Shown piece by piece: positions 17,056 to 24,424 of a stretch of DNA of 33,585 nt (its first letter is position 1; each line of letters starts with the position of its first letter). Origin of the DNA: Streptomyces xanthophaeus (GTDB taxonomy: Bacteria > Actinomycetota > Actinomycetes > Streptomycetales > Streptomycetaceae). The position numbers were made by a program, and so were the translations under genes. The stretch lies in the NCBI RefSeq assembly GCF_000725805.1, contig NZ_KL647135.1:190903-224487 (forward strand). Direction: 5' to 3'. The notes beneath the pieces were generated by a model. The model saw only the letters and a list, made by a program, of their open reading frames with translations, was not told the DNA's origin and searched no databases.

Positions 17056-17154
17056 TTCGGATCCTGGCGGGGGCACTTCGCAGGAAGTGCCCAAAGACCC
17101 CGCCATCAGCGAGTTCGCTGAGACGGGGTCTTCGCGTATGTGCAGCCAACTGCC
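17056..17154 (+). repeat. attR: right 99-bp direct repeat
   Basis: Second copy of the tRNA 3' end plus terminator. Upstream of 17056 similarity to the tRNA stops, so there is no second tRNA. The two T-arm mismatches (17060, 17067) would break T-arm pairing in the ancestral tRNA, consistent with drift after the copy lost function; the AA-to-TT change falls in the hairpin loop. Confidence 0.9.
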
Positions 17155-17519
17155 TTGCAATTGCGTAGTACTTGTTCTTGCGCGCGCCCGGGAGGGGCGA
17201 CCACACCTCGGGCTGACCCTCGAAGTCGCCCGGATGCGTGTTCTGTTCACGCGCACCTCGGCCGCCGGGCCGGCCTCGGAGTGGGTCGGGGTTCTTGCCG
17301 TGGTCGCTCGCCCAGCGGCGGCTGTCCCTCCTGGCCGGTTCGCGTATCCCGCCAGTCGAACGTGTTCCGGTGGTCTGTACGAGGGAGGTGGGGTGGGGTC
17401 TGTGGGTTTGGGGGATGGGTACGGGTGGGGGGCGTGCATAGGGTGGTTCGTGAGGCCGCTTTGTGCCGTTGACCTGGTGCTTTGTGGCGAGTGAGCTCTT
17501 ACGGGATGGGGCGGCACAG
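17155..17519 (+). other. Intergenic region with G-rich tract before the XdhC-like gene
   Basis: About 365 bp without a gene I can support. From 17382 to 17433 the plus strand carries repeated runs of three to six G (gaggtggggtgggg, then ttgggggatggg and gggtgggggg), a candidate G-quadruplex region. Frames open here have no recognisable product. Confidence 0.5.
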
Positions 17520-18503
17520 ATGCGTGAGCTGGTGGAGACGGCGCGGCAGTGGCTGGCCGAGGGGCGGGCGGGGGATCTGGCCCGGCCCGTGACCGAGCAG
17601 GGGTTCGGGCCCCGGGACCCGGCCGGGGCCGTGCTCGTCGACGCGCAGGGGGAGTGCGTCGGGGCGCTGTACCGCGGGGTCTTCGACGCCGAGCTGGCCG
17701 CCGAGGCCGGGGCCATGGCGGACGGGGACACCGCGCGGGTGTGCGAGGTGTCCGTGCGCGGGGCCGAGGCCGTGGCGGCGAAGCTGACCTGCGGTGGGCA
17801 GGCGGAGATCCTGCTCCAGCCGCTGACGGCGATCCCGGCCGAGTGGTGGGAGCTGCTCGGTGACGGGGCCGGGGTGGCCTTGGTGACGCGGCTGAACGAC
17901 ACCGCCGACCAGGCGGTGAGCGAGGCCGTACGGGCCACGGACGCCCCGCGCGACGACGCCGGGCGGCGGGCCGGGGAGCTGCTGGCCACGCGCCGGCCCG
18001 GGCGGGACGCGCTGTACGGGGAGTCCGGGCTGGTACTGGTGGAGGCGTACCCCTCGGCCCCGTACGTGGTCATCGGCGGCGGGGGCGAGCTGGCCGAGAT
18101 CATCGAACGGCAGGCCGCCCTGCTGGGCTGGGGCGCCGTGACCGTGGAGACGGCGGCTCAGGCCGGGAAGGTGCTCGGTGACCACCGGGACGCCGCCTGC
18201 CTGGTGCTGCTCAGCCACGAGCCCGACTTCGACGTCCCGACGCTGCGCACGGCGCTGGCCCTGGGGATCCCGTACGTGGGGGCGCTGGGTTCGCGGCGGA
18301 CCACGGCCCGGCGCCGGGAGGGGCTGGTCGCCGCCGGGGTGGGCGAGGCGCAGCTGGGGCTGGTGCACGGGCCGATCGGGCTCGACCTCGGCGCCCGGAC
18401 GCCGGCGGAGACGGCGCTGGCCATCTGCGCGGAGATCGTGGGCGTGCTCAGCGGGCGCGAGACCCGGGCACTGCGCGACTCCGACGGCCCCCTGCGGGGC
18501 TGA
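17520..18503 (+). CDS. XdhC/CoxI family protein
   Basis: The 327-residue product has the XdhC layout: an N-terminal XdhC_CoxI domain (FGPRDPAGAVLVD near residue 30, LTCGGQAEILLQP near 97) and a C-terminal Rossmann-like domain (APYVVIGGGGELAEII, LLSHEPDFDVPTLRTAL, GIPYVGALGSRRTTARRREGL). XdhC proteins bind the molybdenum cofactor and deliver its sulfurated form to xanthine-dehydrogenase-type enzymes. The family's usual GGCVE motif reads RGVFDAE here, so cofactor handling may differ. No molybdoenzyme gene is adjacent. I chose ATG 17520, preceded by GGGATGGGG; a GTG at 17463 would add 19 residues including a TTA codon and would make translation bldA-dependent. Confidence 0.88.
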   Translation: MRELVETARQWLAEGRAGDLARPVTEQGFGPRDPAGAVLVDAQGECVGALYRGVFDAELAAEAGAMADGDTARVCEVSVRGAEAVAAKLTCGGQAEILLQPLTAIPAEWWELLGDGAGVALVTRLNDTADQAVSEAVRATDAPRDDAGRRAGELLATRRPGRDALYGESGLVLVEAYPSAPYVVIGGGGELAEIIERQAALLGWGAVTVETAAQAGKVLGDHRDAACLVLLSHEPDFDVPTLRTALALGIPYVGALGSRRTTARRREGLVAAGVGEAQLGLVHGPIGLDLGARTPAETALAICAEIVGVLSGRETRALRDSDGPLRG

Positions 18504-18934
18504 GCGGCGGGGTTGAGCGGCGGTCCGGGCCGGGGCGCGCACGGGTGCGGAGGCGTACGGGGGTTGGGGCGCGCCGGGGTTGGGGCGCGCGGGGGTTGAG
18601 GGTTCCGCCGCGGTGGATCAGCCCTCGCGCAGGGCGGCGTCCCCGACTGCCTGGGCGTGCCGGGCCGGCCGCCCCTGGTGGAGCCGGGGCTTCGCACCGG
18701 TCCCCCCGCTACGGCCGCCCTCACGACCGGGTCGTCAAGGCGGGCCGGTCCGGGCGGTCGTGAACACACGATCCGGCCCGGGCAAGCGGCTCGGCGGTGA
18801 CCGCTGCACACGCCTCGGCCGGGTCCCGAGGTGCGCTGAACGGTGTTCCGTGCGCGCGGTGTGTAGCCCGGCTGCCGCAACGCAACCGGGCCACAGTGGC
18901 GCATACCGGACCAATGTGCGGGAAAGTGGGGGGT
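18504..18934 (+). other. Intergenic region with telomere-like G4 repeat
   Basis: About 430 bp with no supported gene. At 18560-18591 two exact-length 16-bp units (GGGGTTGGGGCGCGCC and ...GCGCG) are followed by a third partial unit, giving four or more runs of four G separated by 2 or 6 nt. The rest shows nothing I can name; the next gene starts at 18935. Confidence 0.6.
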
Positions 18935-19330
18935 ATGGACACGACCCTGAGCGTGGACTCGACCCTTACCGACATCGCGTGGTTCCTGGTCGTCGGGATC
19001 ATCGTCGCGGGATTCCTCCTCGGCGCCTTCTGGCTGGGAAAGAAGGTCCGCGCACAGGAACCCGCGCCGCCCTCCGCCGAGAGCCAGCCACACCTGCCGG
19101 AAGGCGGGGCCGTCTACGAGGTGCGCGAGGAACGCGAGCACGTGGAGATCCCCGAAGGCGGCCTGAGGCCGCACGAGATGCAGGGCTACGGCAACTTCGG
19201 CTCCACCACCTCCACCCACCCCGTCGAGGACAGGGCCCGGCGCGAGTCCGGCTTCGGGCACCCGCAGGGACCGCCACCGCACGCCCAGCCCGGCGCTCCC
19301 CCGGACGCGGGGAGCGGCGCCCACAGCTGA
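18935..19330 (+). CDS. DUF6479 family small membrane protein
   Basis: The 131-residue product has a short extracellular N-terminus, one membrane helix at about residues 12-33 (IAWFLVVGIIVAGFLLGAFWLG), then a hydrophilic tail with PHLPEGGAVYEVREEREHVEIPEGG followed by Pro/Gly-rich sequence. This matches a Streptomyces-specific family of unknown function (DUF6479 as I remember it). The ATG at 18935 follows a G-rich ribosome site. The gene converges on the LigD ligase gene. Confidence 0.8.
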   Translation: MDTTLSVDSTLTDIAWFLVVGIIVAGFLLGAFWLGKKVRAQEPAPPSAESQPHLPEGGAVYEVREEREHVEIPEGGLRPHEMQGYGNFGSTTSTHPVEDRARRESGFGHPQGPPPHAQPGAPPDAGSGAHS

Positions 19331-19340
19331 CCCCGGGACC

Positions 19341-19377
19341 CCACGACCCCACGACTCCACGACTCCACGACTCCACG
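19341..19377 (+). repeat. 8-bp tandem repeat, unit CCACGACT
   Basis: Five consecutive units; the first is CCACGACC, the next three are CCACGACT and the last is partial. It sits between the convergent DUF6479 and ligase genes. Confidence 0.85.
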
Positions 19378-19391
19378 CTTACGCCTCCCCT

Positions 19392-19418
19392 CTGGCCCGC
19401 GCCCCCCGCGCGGGTCAG
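19392..19418. terminator. Bidirectional terminator hairpin between convergent genes
   Basis: CTGGCCCGCGC and GCGCGGGTCAG form an 11-bp stem with one G-U pair and a 5-nt loop of C. It overlaps the stop codon of the ligase gene (19415-19417). Confidence 0.55.
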
Positions 19419-20302
19419 AGGTCCGTCCGCAGCCGCAGCACCTCCGGCGGCGGGTGGCGCGCCGAGGCGTAGCGGACCTCCGCCGTGAGCGGCGGGTCCA
19501 GCTGCCGGTACGGGACCTCGCCGAGCCCGATCGCGGTGACGGTGGCCCCGGCCGGAGCAGTGGACGCACGGGCAGCCACGGTCGCCGCCACCTCCGTACG
19601 CAGCGCCGCGGACAGCGGGCTCGACACCAGGGGTGTCTCCTCCCCCACCGGCAACACCAGCACCAGGGCCAGCGGCCGCCGCGGGGTCCCCGTGTACCCG
19701 ACCACCGCCGCGTCCCGTACGTCCGTGTGGCGCAGCTTCTGCCAGCCGCGCCGCCCGGCCGGGTAGGTCTGGTCGAGCCGTTTGACGACGAGGCCCTCGA
19801 TGCCGCTGGCGGGCAGGGTCTCGTACCAGGTCGCGGCCAGTTCCGGGTCGGTCGTCATCGGCACCGGCTGCAGCGGGGGCCCCAGCGGCAGCAGCAGGTC
19901 CACGAGGAGCGCCCGCCGCCGCTCGTACGGGCGTCCGCGCAGGTCGAGCCCGGCCAGTTCGAGTACGTCGAAGGCGGCGTACGAGGCCGGCAGGCTCTGC
20001 GCGAGTACGGCGGCCCGCGCGGCCGTGGCGGCCGCCCGGCGCTGTACGAGGGCGAAGTCCGTGCGCCCCGCGTGCCAGACCACGACCTCGCCGTCGAGGA
20101 CCGTCCCGGCGGGCAGCATCCGGGCGGCGGCGGCCAGGTCGGGGAAGGCGCTGGTGACGATGCGGCCGGAGCGGGCCTGGAGCACCACGCCCTCCTCCGA
20201 ACGGAGCACGACCAGGCGGTGCCCGTCGAACTTCGGCTCGTAGGCGAGTCCCGTCCCGCGCGGCAGGGTGCGCACGGCGGCGGCCAGCGCGACCTTGATC
20301 AC
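19415..20302 (-). CDS. ligD: NHEJ ATP-dependent DNA ligase (LigD ligase domain)
   Basis: The 295-residue product has the nucleotidyltransferase domain of ATP-dependent DNA ligases: motif I EPKFDGHR with adenylated Lys24, LDGEVVVW (motif III region), GIEGLVVKRLDQTY (motif IV) and WQKLRHTDVRDAAVVGY (motif V), then an OB-fold domain. It seals nicks and breaks during non-homologous end joining. In many bacteria ligase, polymerase and nuclease are fused in one LigD; here this is a separate polypeptide. The GTG start at 20302 overlaps the stop of the polymerase gene by 4 bp (GTGA), so the two are coupled. Confidence 0.94.
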   Translation of the reverse strand: MIKVALAAAVRTLPRGTGLAYEPKFDGHRLVVLRSEEGVVLQARSGRIVTSAFPDLAAAARMLPAGTVLDGEVVVWHAGRTDFALVQRRAAATAARAAVLAQSLPASYAAFDVLELAGLDLRGRPYERRRALLVDLLLPLGPPLQPVPMTTDPELAATWYETLPASGIEGLVVKRLDQTYPAGRRGWQKLRHTDVRDAAVVGYTGTPRRPLALVLVLPVGEETPLVSSPLSAALRTEVAATVAARASTAPAGATVTAIGLGEVPYRQLDPPLTAEVRYASARHPPPEVLRLRTDL

Positions 20303-21195
20303 GACCGCTCCCCGGGCAGTCTCCCGGCGCGGCCGGGGTCGGTCAGCGGGCCGAAGAGGTCGCCGTCGCGGTCCAGCCTCGGTGCGATGTCTCCGGCGAG
20401 GAAGACCAGGTCGGCCGGGTCCCGGCAGGCCTCGACCTCTGCCCAGGACACCGGGGCGGACACCGTCGGGCGGGCCCGCGCGCGCAGGGTGTAGGGCGCG
20501 GCGGTGGTCTTGGCGGCGGAGTTCTGGCTGTGGTCGACGAAGACCTTGCCGGGGCGCAGGGCCTTGGCCATGCGGTGCACGACGAGGCCGGGGAGCTCGC
20601 GCTCGGCCTCCTGGGCGAGCAGCTTCGCGTACGCCGACACCTGCTCGGACGGGGCCGGCTCCAGGGCCACGGCCAGGTGCAGCCCCTTGGAGCCGGAGGT
20701 CTTGGCGTAGGCCTCCAGCCCGTCGCGGGCCAGGCGCTCGCGCAGCCAGAGCGCGGCGGCGCAGCACTCGACCACGGTCGCGGGCGGGCCGGGGTCGAGG
20801 TCGAGGACCAGCCGGTCGGCGACGGCCGGGCGGCCGGCGGTCCACTGGGGGGTGTGGAACTCCACGACCAGGTTGGCCGCCCACATCAGGGTGGCCAGAT
20901 CGGCGACGACCACCTGTTCGGCGGAGGAGTCCTCGGAGCGGGGCACGGGGGTGGTCTTCACCCAGTCGGGCGTGCCGGGCGGCGGATTCTTGGTGAAGAA
21001 GAGCTGGCCCGCCGGGCCGTCGGGATAGCGCAGGAACGACACCGGCCGGTCGTGGACGTGCGCGAGCAGGGGGCCCGCGACGGTGGCGTAGTAGTGCAGC
21101 ACCTCGCCCTTGGTGAAGCCGGTCTCGGGATACAGGACCTTGTCGAGATTGCTGAGCGCGATGCGACGGCCCTCCACCAATGTGATCGGCGTCAT
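20299..21195 (-). CDS. ligD: NHEJ polymerase/primase (LigD PolDom)
   Basis: The 298-residue product is the archaeo-eukaryotic primase-type polymerase of bacterial end joining, which fills in and aligns broken ends with preference for ribonucleotides. Asp132 and Asp134 in LVLDLDPG are the metal-binding residues; KTSGSKGLHL near residue 165, VFVDHSQNSAAKTTAAPYTLR and PTVSAPVSWAEV are family motifs. The start ATG 21195 gives the typical N-terminus (MTPITLVEGRRIALSNLDKVLYP). No ribosome site precedes it, and its mRNA may be leaderless. It is divergent from ku with 31 bp between start codons. Confidence 0.95.
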   Translation of the reverse strand: MTPITLVEGRRIALSNLDKVLYPETGFTKGEVLHYYATVAGPLLAHVHDRPVSFLRYPDGPAGQLFFTKNPPPGTPDWVKTTPVPRSEDSSAEQVVVADLATLMWAANLVVEFHTPQWTAGRPAVADRLVLDLDPGPPATVVECCAAALWLRERLARDGLEAYAKTSGSKGLHLAVALEPAPSEQVSAYAKLLAQEAERELPGLVVHRMAKALRPGKVFVDHSQNSAAKTTAAPYTLRARARPTVSAPVSWAEVEACRDPADLVFLAGDIAPRLDRDGDLFGPLTDPGRAGRLPGERS

Positions 21196-21207
21196 ACGAT
21201 GAGACTG
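21195..21207. promoter_or_regulatory. Interlocked -10 candidates for ku and ligD
   Basis: TACGAT (21195-21200, plus strand) fits a -10 for ku, with start near 21207. CAGTCT (minus strand, 21202-21207) lies 6 nt before the polymerase ATG and would make a leaderless ligD transcript. I see no clear -35 for either. Weak, by eye. Confidence 0.3.
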
Positions 21208-21226
21208 CCACGAATCAGGAGGAACC

Positions 21227-22312
21227 GTGCGATCCATTTGGAACGGGGCGATCTCCTTCGGCCTGGTCAGCATCCCGATCAAGCTCGTGAACGCCACCGA
21301 GAGCCACTCGATCTCCTTCCGCCAGATCCACCTCGCCGACGGCGGGCGGGTCCGCTACCGCAAGGTGTGCGAACTCGACGGCGAGGAGCTGTCGGGTCCC
21401 GAGATCGGCAAGGGGTACGAGCAGCCCGACGGGTCGCTCATCCCGATCACGGACGAGGACCTCGCGCAGCTGCCGCTGGCGACGGCGCGGACGATCGAGA
21501 TCATGTCGTTCGTACCGGCCGACGAGATCGATCCGCTCCAGATGGACGCGGCGTACTACCTGGCGGCGAACGGGCCGACGGCCGCGAAGCCGTACACCCT
21601 GCTGCGGGAGGCGCTGAAGCGCAGCCGCAAGGTCGCGATCGCCAAGTACGCGCTGCGGGGGCGGGAACGGCTGGGCATGCTGCGCGTCGTCGACGACGTG
21701 ATCGCGATGCACGGGCTGCTGTGGCCGGACGAGATCCGCGTGCCGGAAGGAGTGGCACCGGATGCGGAGGTGTCGGTGCGGGACGCCGAACTCGACCTGG
21801 CGGACGCGCTGATGGCGACGCTGGGGGAGGTGGAGATGTCCTCGCTGCACGACGACTACCGCGAGGCCGTGGAGGCGATGATCACGGCGAAGGCGGGCGG
21901 GGCGTTCGAGCCGGCGGAGGCGGTGGTGGAGCCGGCGGGCGGGCAGGTGATCGACCTGATGGCCGCGCTGGAGAAGAGCGTCCGCGCCGCGAAGGCCTCG
22001 CGGGGCGAGGAGGACACCGGCCCTGCGGAGGTGACCCCGATCCGCGGGAAGGCGGCGGGTACGCGGGCAGGTACGGCCGCGGCTGCTGCTGCGCCGAAGG
22101 CGGTGGGCGGGAAGAAGTCGACGGCGGCGACGGCGAAGAAGACCGCCTCGGCCGCGACGAAGAAGACCACGGCGAAGACGGCCAAGACGGCGAAAACAGC
22201 AACCAAGGCGACGGCCAAGTCGACCACGGGCAAGGCCGGTTCGGCCACGGCGAAGAAGACGGCCGCCACGGCGAAGAAGGCCGCCCCCACCCGGAAGCGC
22301 ACCTCGGCCTGA
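21227..22312 (+). CDS. ku: Ku protein, bacterial NHEJ
   Basis: The 361-residue product forms the ring dimer that binds DNA ends and recruits LigD. The Ku core runs from SIWNGAISFGLVSIPIKL to about residue 255, with KVCELDGEEL and ALRGRERLGMLR typical of the family. From about residue 275 to the end the protein is a Lys/Ala/Thr tail with TAKKT-type repeats, like histone H1, as in other actinobacterial Ku proteins; such tails bind DNA. The GTG at 21227 has AGGAGG 4 nt upstream. Confidence 0.96.
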   Translation: MRSIWNGAISFGLVSIPIKLVNATESHSISFRQIHLADGGRVRYRKVCELDGEELSGPEIGKGYEQPDGSLIPITDEDLAQLPLATARTIEIMSFVPADEIDPLQMDAAYYLAANGPTAAKPYTLLREALKRSRKVAIAKYALRGRERLGMLRVVDDVIAMHGLLWPDEIRVPEGVAPDAEVSVRDAELDLADALMATLGEVEMSSLHDDYREAVEAMITAKAGGAFEPAEAVVEPAGGQVIDLMAALEKSVRAAKASRGEEDTGPAEVTPIRGKAAGTRAGTAAAAAAPKAVGGKKSTAATAKKTASAATKKTTAKTAKTAKTATKATAKSTTGKAGSATAKKTAATAKKAAPTRKRTSA

Positions 22313-22625
22313 CCGGCCTGACGCCCGAACCACCCCGGCCGGCCTGCCCGCGCCCGCGCCCGTGCCCGCGGGCAGCAGGGGAACCCCGGCTACGGCAGCC
22401 TGCGCGGCCAGGGCTCCGCCCGTCGTCCCGCGGCCCGGGCATCGAGCCGGTGGCGGCCGCCGGCCAGTCGGGCCGCAGCCCGTGCGGCGGATCGGCGTCG
22501 CCGTGCACCGGCGGCGGCCGGGCGGGCCGCAGCGCCCGCGTCGACCCGACACCGTGGCGGCCCCCGCCCCGTCGGCGGGTCCCGCGTAGACCCGACACCG
22601 TGGCGGCCCCCGCCCCGGCGGCGGG
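22313..22625. other. Gene-free region between ku and the NERD gene
   Basis: Very G/C-rich convergent intergenic region of 313 bp. Apart from the tandem repeat at 22535-22627 I see no gene or site. Confidence 0.6.
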
Positions 22626-22627
22626 TC
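22535..22627. repeat. Two tandem copies of a 47-bp unit
   Basis: 22535-22581 and 22581-22627 repeat with a period of 46 bp and two mismatches. Each contains GACCCGACACCGTGGCGG followed by a self-complementary GC block, so each copy may fold into a hairpin. The second copy reaches the stop codon of the NERD gene. Confidence 0.85.
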
Positions 22628-23450
22628 AGTGGGGGCGGGGCCCCGGGCGGGGGTTCGGGAACCACGTGCGAGTGTCTCGGGCTCGGGCGAACAGGGCTTC
22701 CACCGCTCGCGGTTGGAGCGTCGTCGGGGATTCGGCCAGGGTCGGGCCCGCCGTCAGGGGATGCAGGACGCGGATGTCGTGGACGGTCGGGGCCACCTCG
22801 ATGCGGGAGGCCTCGACCACCGCCAGGGCGGGCGTGACCGGAGTCGCCAGGGCGATGCCCGCGCGGAGCGCCGCGCGGCGGGTCCAGCGCGGGTCCGGGC
22901 GGGGTTCGGCGCGCCCCACGGTGAGCAGGAGGTCCCCGACGGACGCGCGCTGGCGGCGGCACGGCACCGTACGGACGCAGAGGATCCCGGCCGGGCCGAT
23001 GAGCAGGTGGTCGATGCGGCCCATGCCCGGGAGCGGTACGCAGTGCAGGACCCGCCAGCCCTGCGGTTCGAGGGCTTCCAGGGCCTCGCCCATCCGCTGC
23101 TGCGCCGCCAGGTCCTGGCGGACGCGGTGCCGGGCGCGGGTACCGGCCGAGCCGTGGTCCAGCTCCCCCAGCAGGGCCTCGCCCGCCCGGTTCGGGGCGA
23201 GGTCCGCGTCGGCCGGCAGGGACAGGCGCAGCAGGTCGGCGGCCGTCGGGACCGGCGGCGGACCGATCGAGACCGATCCGGTCAAGTAGGGCCGCAGGAC
23301 CCGCAGTACGTCTTCCCGGTGGTCCTCCGCGAGGACGCTGATCCGGTTGGTCTGCCGGTCGTACCAGGCCACTGCGCTGCCGTCGGGCAGGTTGACGTAC
23401 AGCCGGCCGCGGCCGGGCCGGCCGCTCGGCAGCACCTTGAGTTTGCGCAT
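22626..23450 (-). CDS. Degenerate NERD-domain protein
   Basis: The 274-residue product contains a nuclease-related domain from about residue 115 to 205: AQQRMGEALEALEPQGWRVLH, then MGRIDHLLIGPAGILCVRTV. The family's IDH Asp is present, but the following E-T-K, expected from the PD-(D/E)xK nuclease fold, reads R-T-V, so nuclease activity is unlikely. The N-terminal ~60 residues are a separate small domain (GRLYVNLPDGSAVAWYDRQTNRISVL). The ATG at 23450 is preceded by GAGGGTG; in-frame starts upstream exist but have no ribosome site. Divergent from the secreted-protein gene. Confidence 0.8.
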   Translation of the reverse strand: MRKLKVLPSGRPGRGRLYVNLPDGSAVAWYDRQTNRISVLAEDHREDVLRVLRPYLTGSVSIGPPPVPTAADLLRLSLPADADLAPNRAGEALLGELDHGSAGTRARHRVRQDLAAQQRMGEALEALEPQGWRVLHCVPLPGMGRIDHLLIGPAGILCVRTVPCRRQRASVGDLLLTVGRAEPRPDPRWTRRAALRAGIALATPVTPALAVVEASRIEVAPTVHDIRVLHPLTAGPTLAESPTTLQPRAVEALFARARDTRTWFPNPRPGPRPH

Positions 23451-23638
23451 CACCCTCACCCCCGGCATCCATGGGAGCAGCCGGGGCGCCGTGCGGCAAT
23501 CCCCCGGTTGTGTAACGACTCTGCCGGAACCCTGCGGCCTCGCTGTTACAAGAACGGGGCTTCGCCGCAACGGCCGGGGCCTAGGTTGGACCACGCCTGG
23601 ACCCACCTGCACCCACCTGAACTCACCGAAGGACACCC

Positions 23639-24313
23639 GTGAGCACCGTCAGCCGCCGCACCCTCGTTCGCGCCGCCGCCGTGACCGCTTGTGCCGGAAG
23701 TCTGCTGGCACTGCCCGCCGCCGCGGCCCTCGCCGAGGGGGTTCCGGCCGCCTCGTCCGCGCACTCCGCGGCCCCGCAGCGGACCCTCGTCAAGAGCCTC
23801 TCCCTCGCGGACGGGGTCTCCACGGCGAAGGTCTACCGGGTCGCCGAAGGCGTCTACCGGGCCGACATCCTGACCTCCGACGGCCGCACGGCCACGACCC
23901 TGAACAGCCGGGACGGCGTCACCGCCGTGGGCTCCGCTGGCGAACTGCACGCCGCCCTGGACTCCGAAGGCCGGCTGACCTCCTGGGTGGGTGACGCTCC
24001 CGCGCGGGGCGGCGACCACACCGTCGCGGGCGACGGGTACAAGACCGGGACGCGGGGCGCCGGAACCGGGGGCGGGCAGGTCGTCCCCGCCTCGGTGCCG
24101 CGCCCGGGCCCCGCCACCGGCACCGACACCTCCTCCGGCGGCGCGGACGGCCGGTCCGTCGCCGACGGGCGCGGCGACGTGCTGCGCCTGGAGACGCTGG
24201 CCGACGGACCGGGCGAGGGCGTGCTGCTGCTCGCCGCGGGCGGCGGCATCGCCGCGATCGGCGCTGCCGGGCTCGGCTTCGCGATGCTGCGCCGCGGGCG
24301 TACGAACGGCTGA
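23639..24313 (+). CDS. Secreted, C-terminally membrane-anchored protein of unknown function
   Basis: The 224-residue product starts with a twin-arginine-like signal (SRRTLVRAAAVTACAGSLLALPAAAALA), followed by a small exported domain (about 45-115, KVYRVAEGVYRADILTSDGR), a Gly/Pro/Thr-rich linker, and a C-terminal hydrophobic helix (about 196-217) ending in RRGRTNG. So it should be held on the outer face of the membrane by its C-terminus. I do not recognise the domain. The GTG start has GAAGGA 5 nt upstream, and a TAGGTT -10-like element lies at 23582-23587. Confidence 0.8.
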   Translation: MSTVSRRTLVRAAAVTACAGSLLALPAAAALAEGVPAASSAHSAAPQRTLVKSLSLADGVSTAKVYRVAEGVYRADILTSDGRTATTLNSRDGVTAVGSAGELHAALDSEGRLTSWVGDAPARGGDHTVAGDGYKTGTRGAGTGGGQVVPASVPRPGPATGTDTSSGGADGRSVADGRGDVLRLETLADGPGEGVLLLAAGGGIAAIGAAGLGFAMLRRGRTNG

Positions 24314-24424
24314 CGCCGGGGCCTCTCCGCGCCCGCGTCGGACCACAGGGTCAATTAGGACGAAACTCCGCATATGGTTGACGTGACCGATCGTCGTACC
24401 GCGGACAGAAGGGCGTAACGGGCT

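Larger units (their letters stand above)
14879..17154. mobile_element. Decayed integrative element at tRNA-Arg
   Basis: A 2.2-kb insertion is bounded by 99-bp direct repeats that begin in the T-loop of tRNA-Arg(CCG). It contains a broken tyrosine integrase pointing at the tRNA, an Imm35-like gene and a small membrane protein gene, and no replication, transfer or excisionase gene. The gene order, the tRNA target and the integrase fit a tRNA-integrating element of the actinobacterial integrative type that has lost its mobility functions and most cargo by deletion. Confidence 0.85.

Noticed and set aside
17056..17154. Second tRNA-Arg gene
   Set aside because: Only the 3' portion and terminator are duplicated; the acceptor 5' strand, D-arm and anticodon arm are absent.
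19341..19377. Short tandem repeats considered as a CRISPR array
   Set aside because: Units are 8 bp without spacers, and no cas gene is present anywhere in the window.
20530..23289. Open frame of 919 codons on the plus strand across ligD, ku and the NERD region
   Set aside because: It crosses four real genes, is antisense to some and out of frame with ku, and shows no domain.
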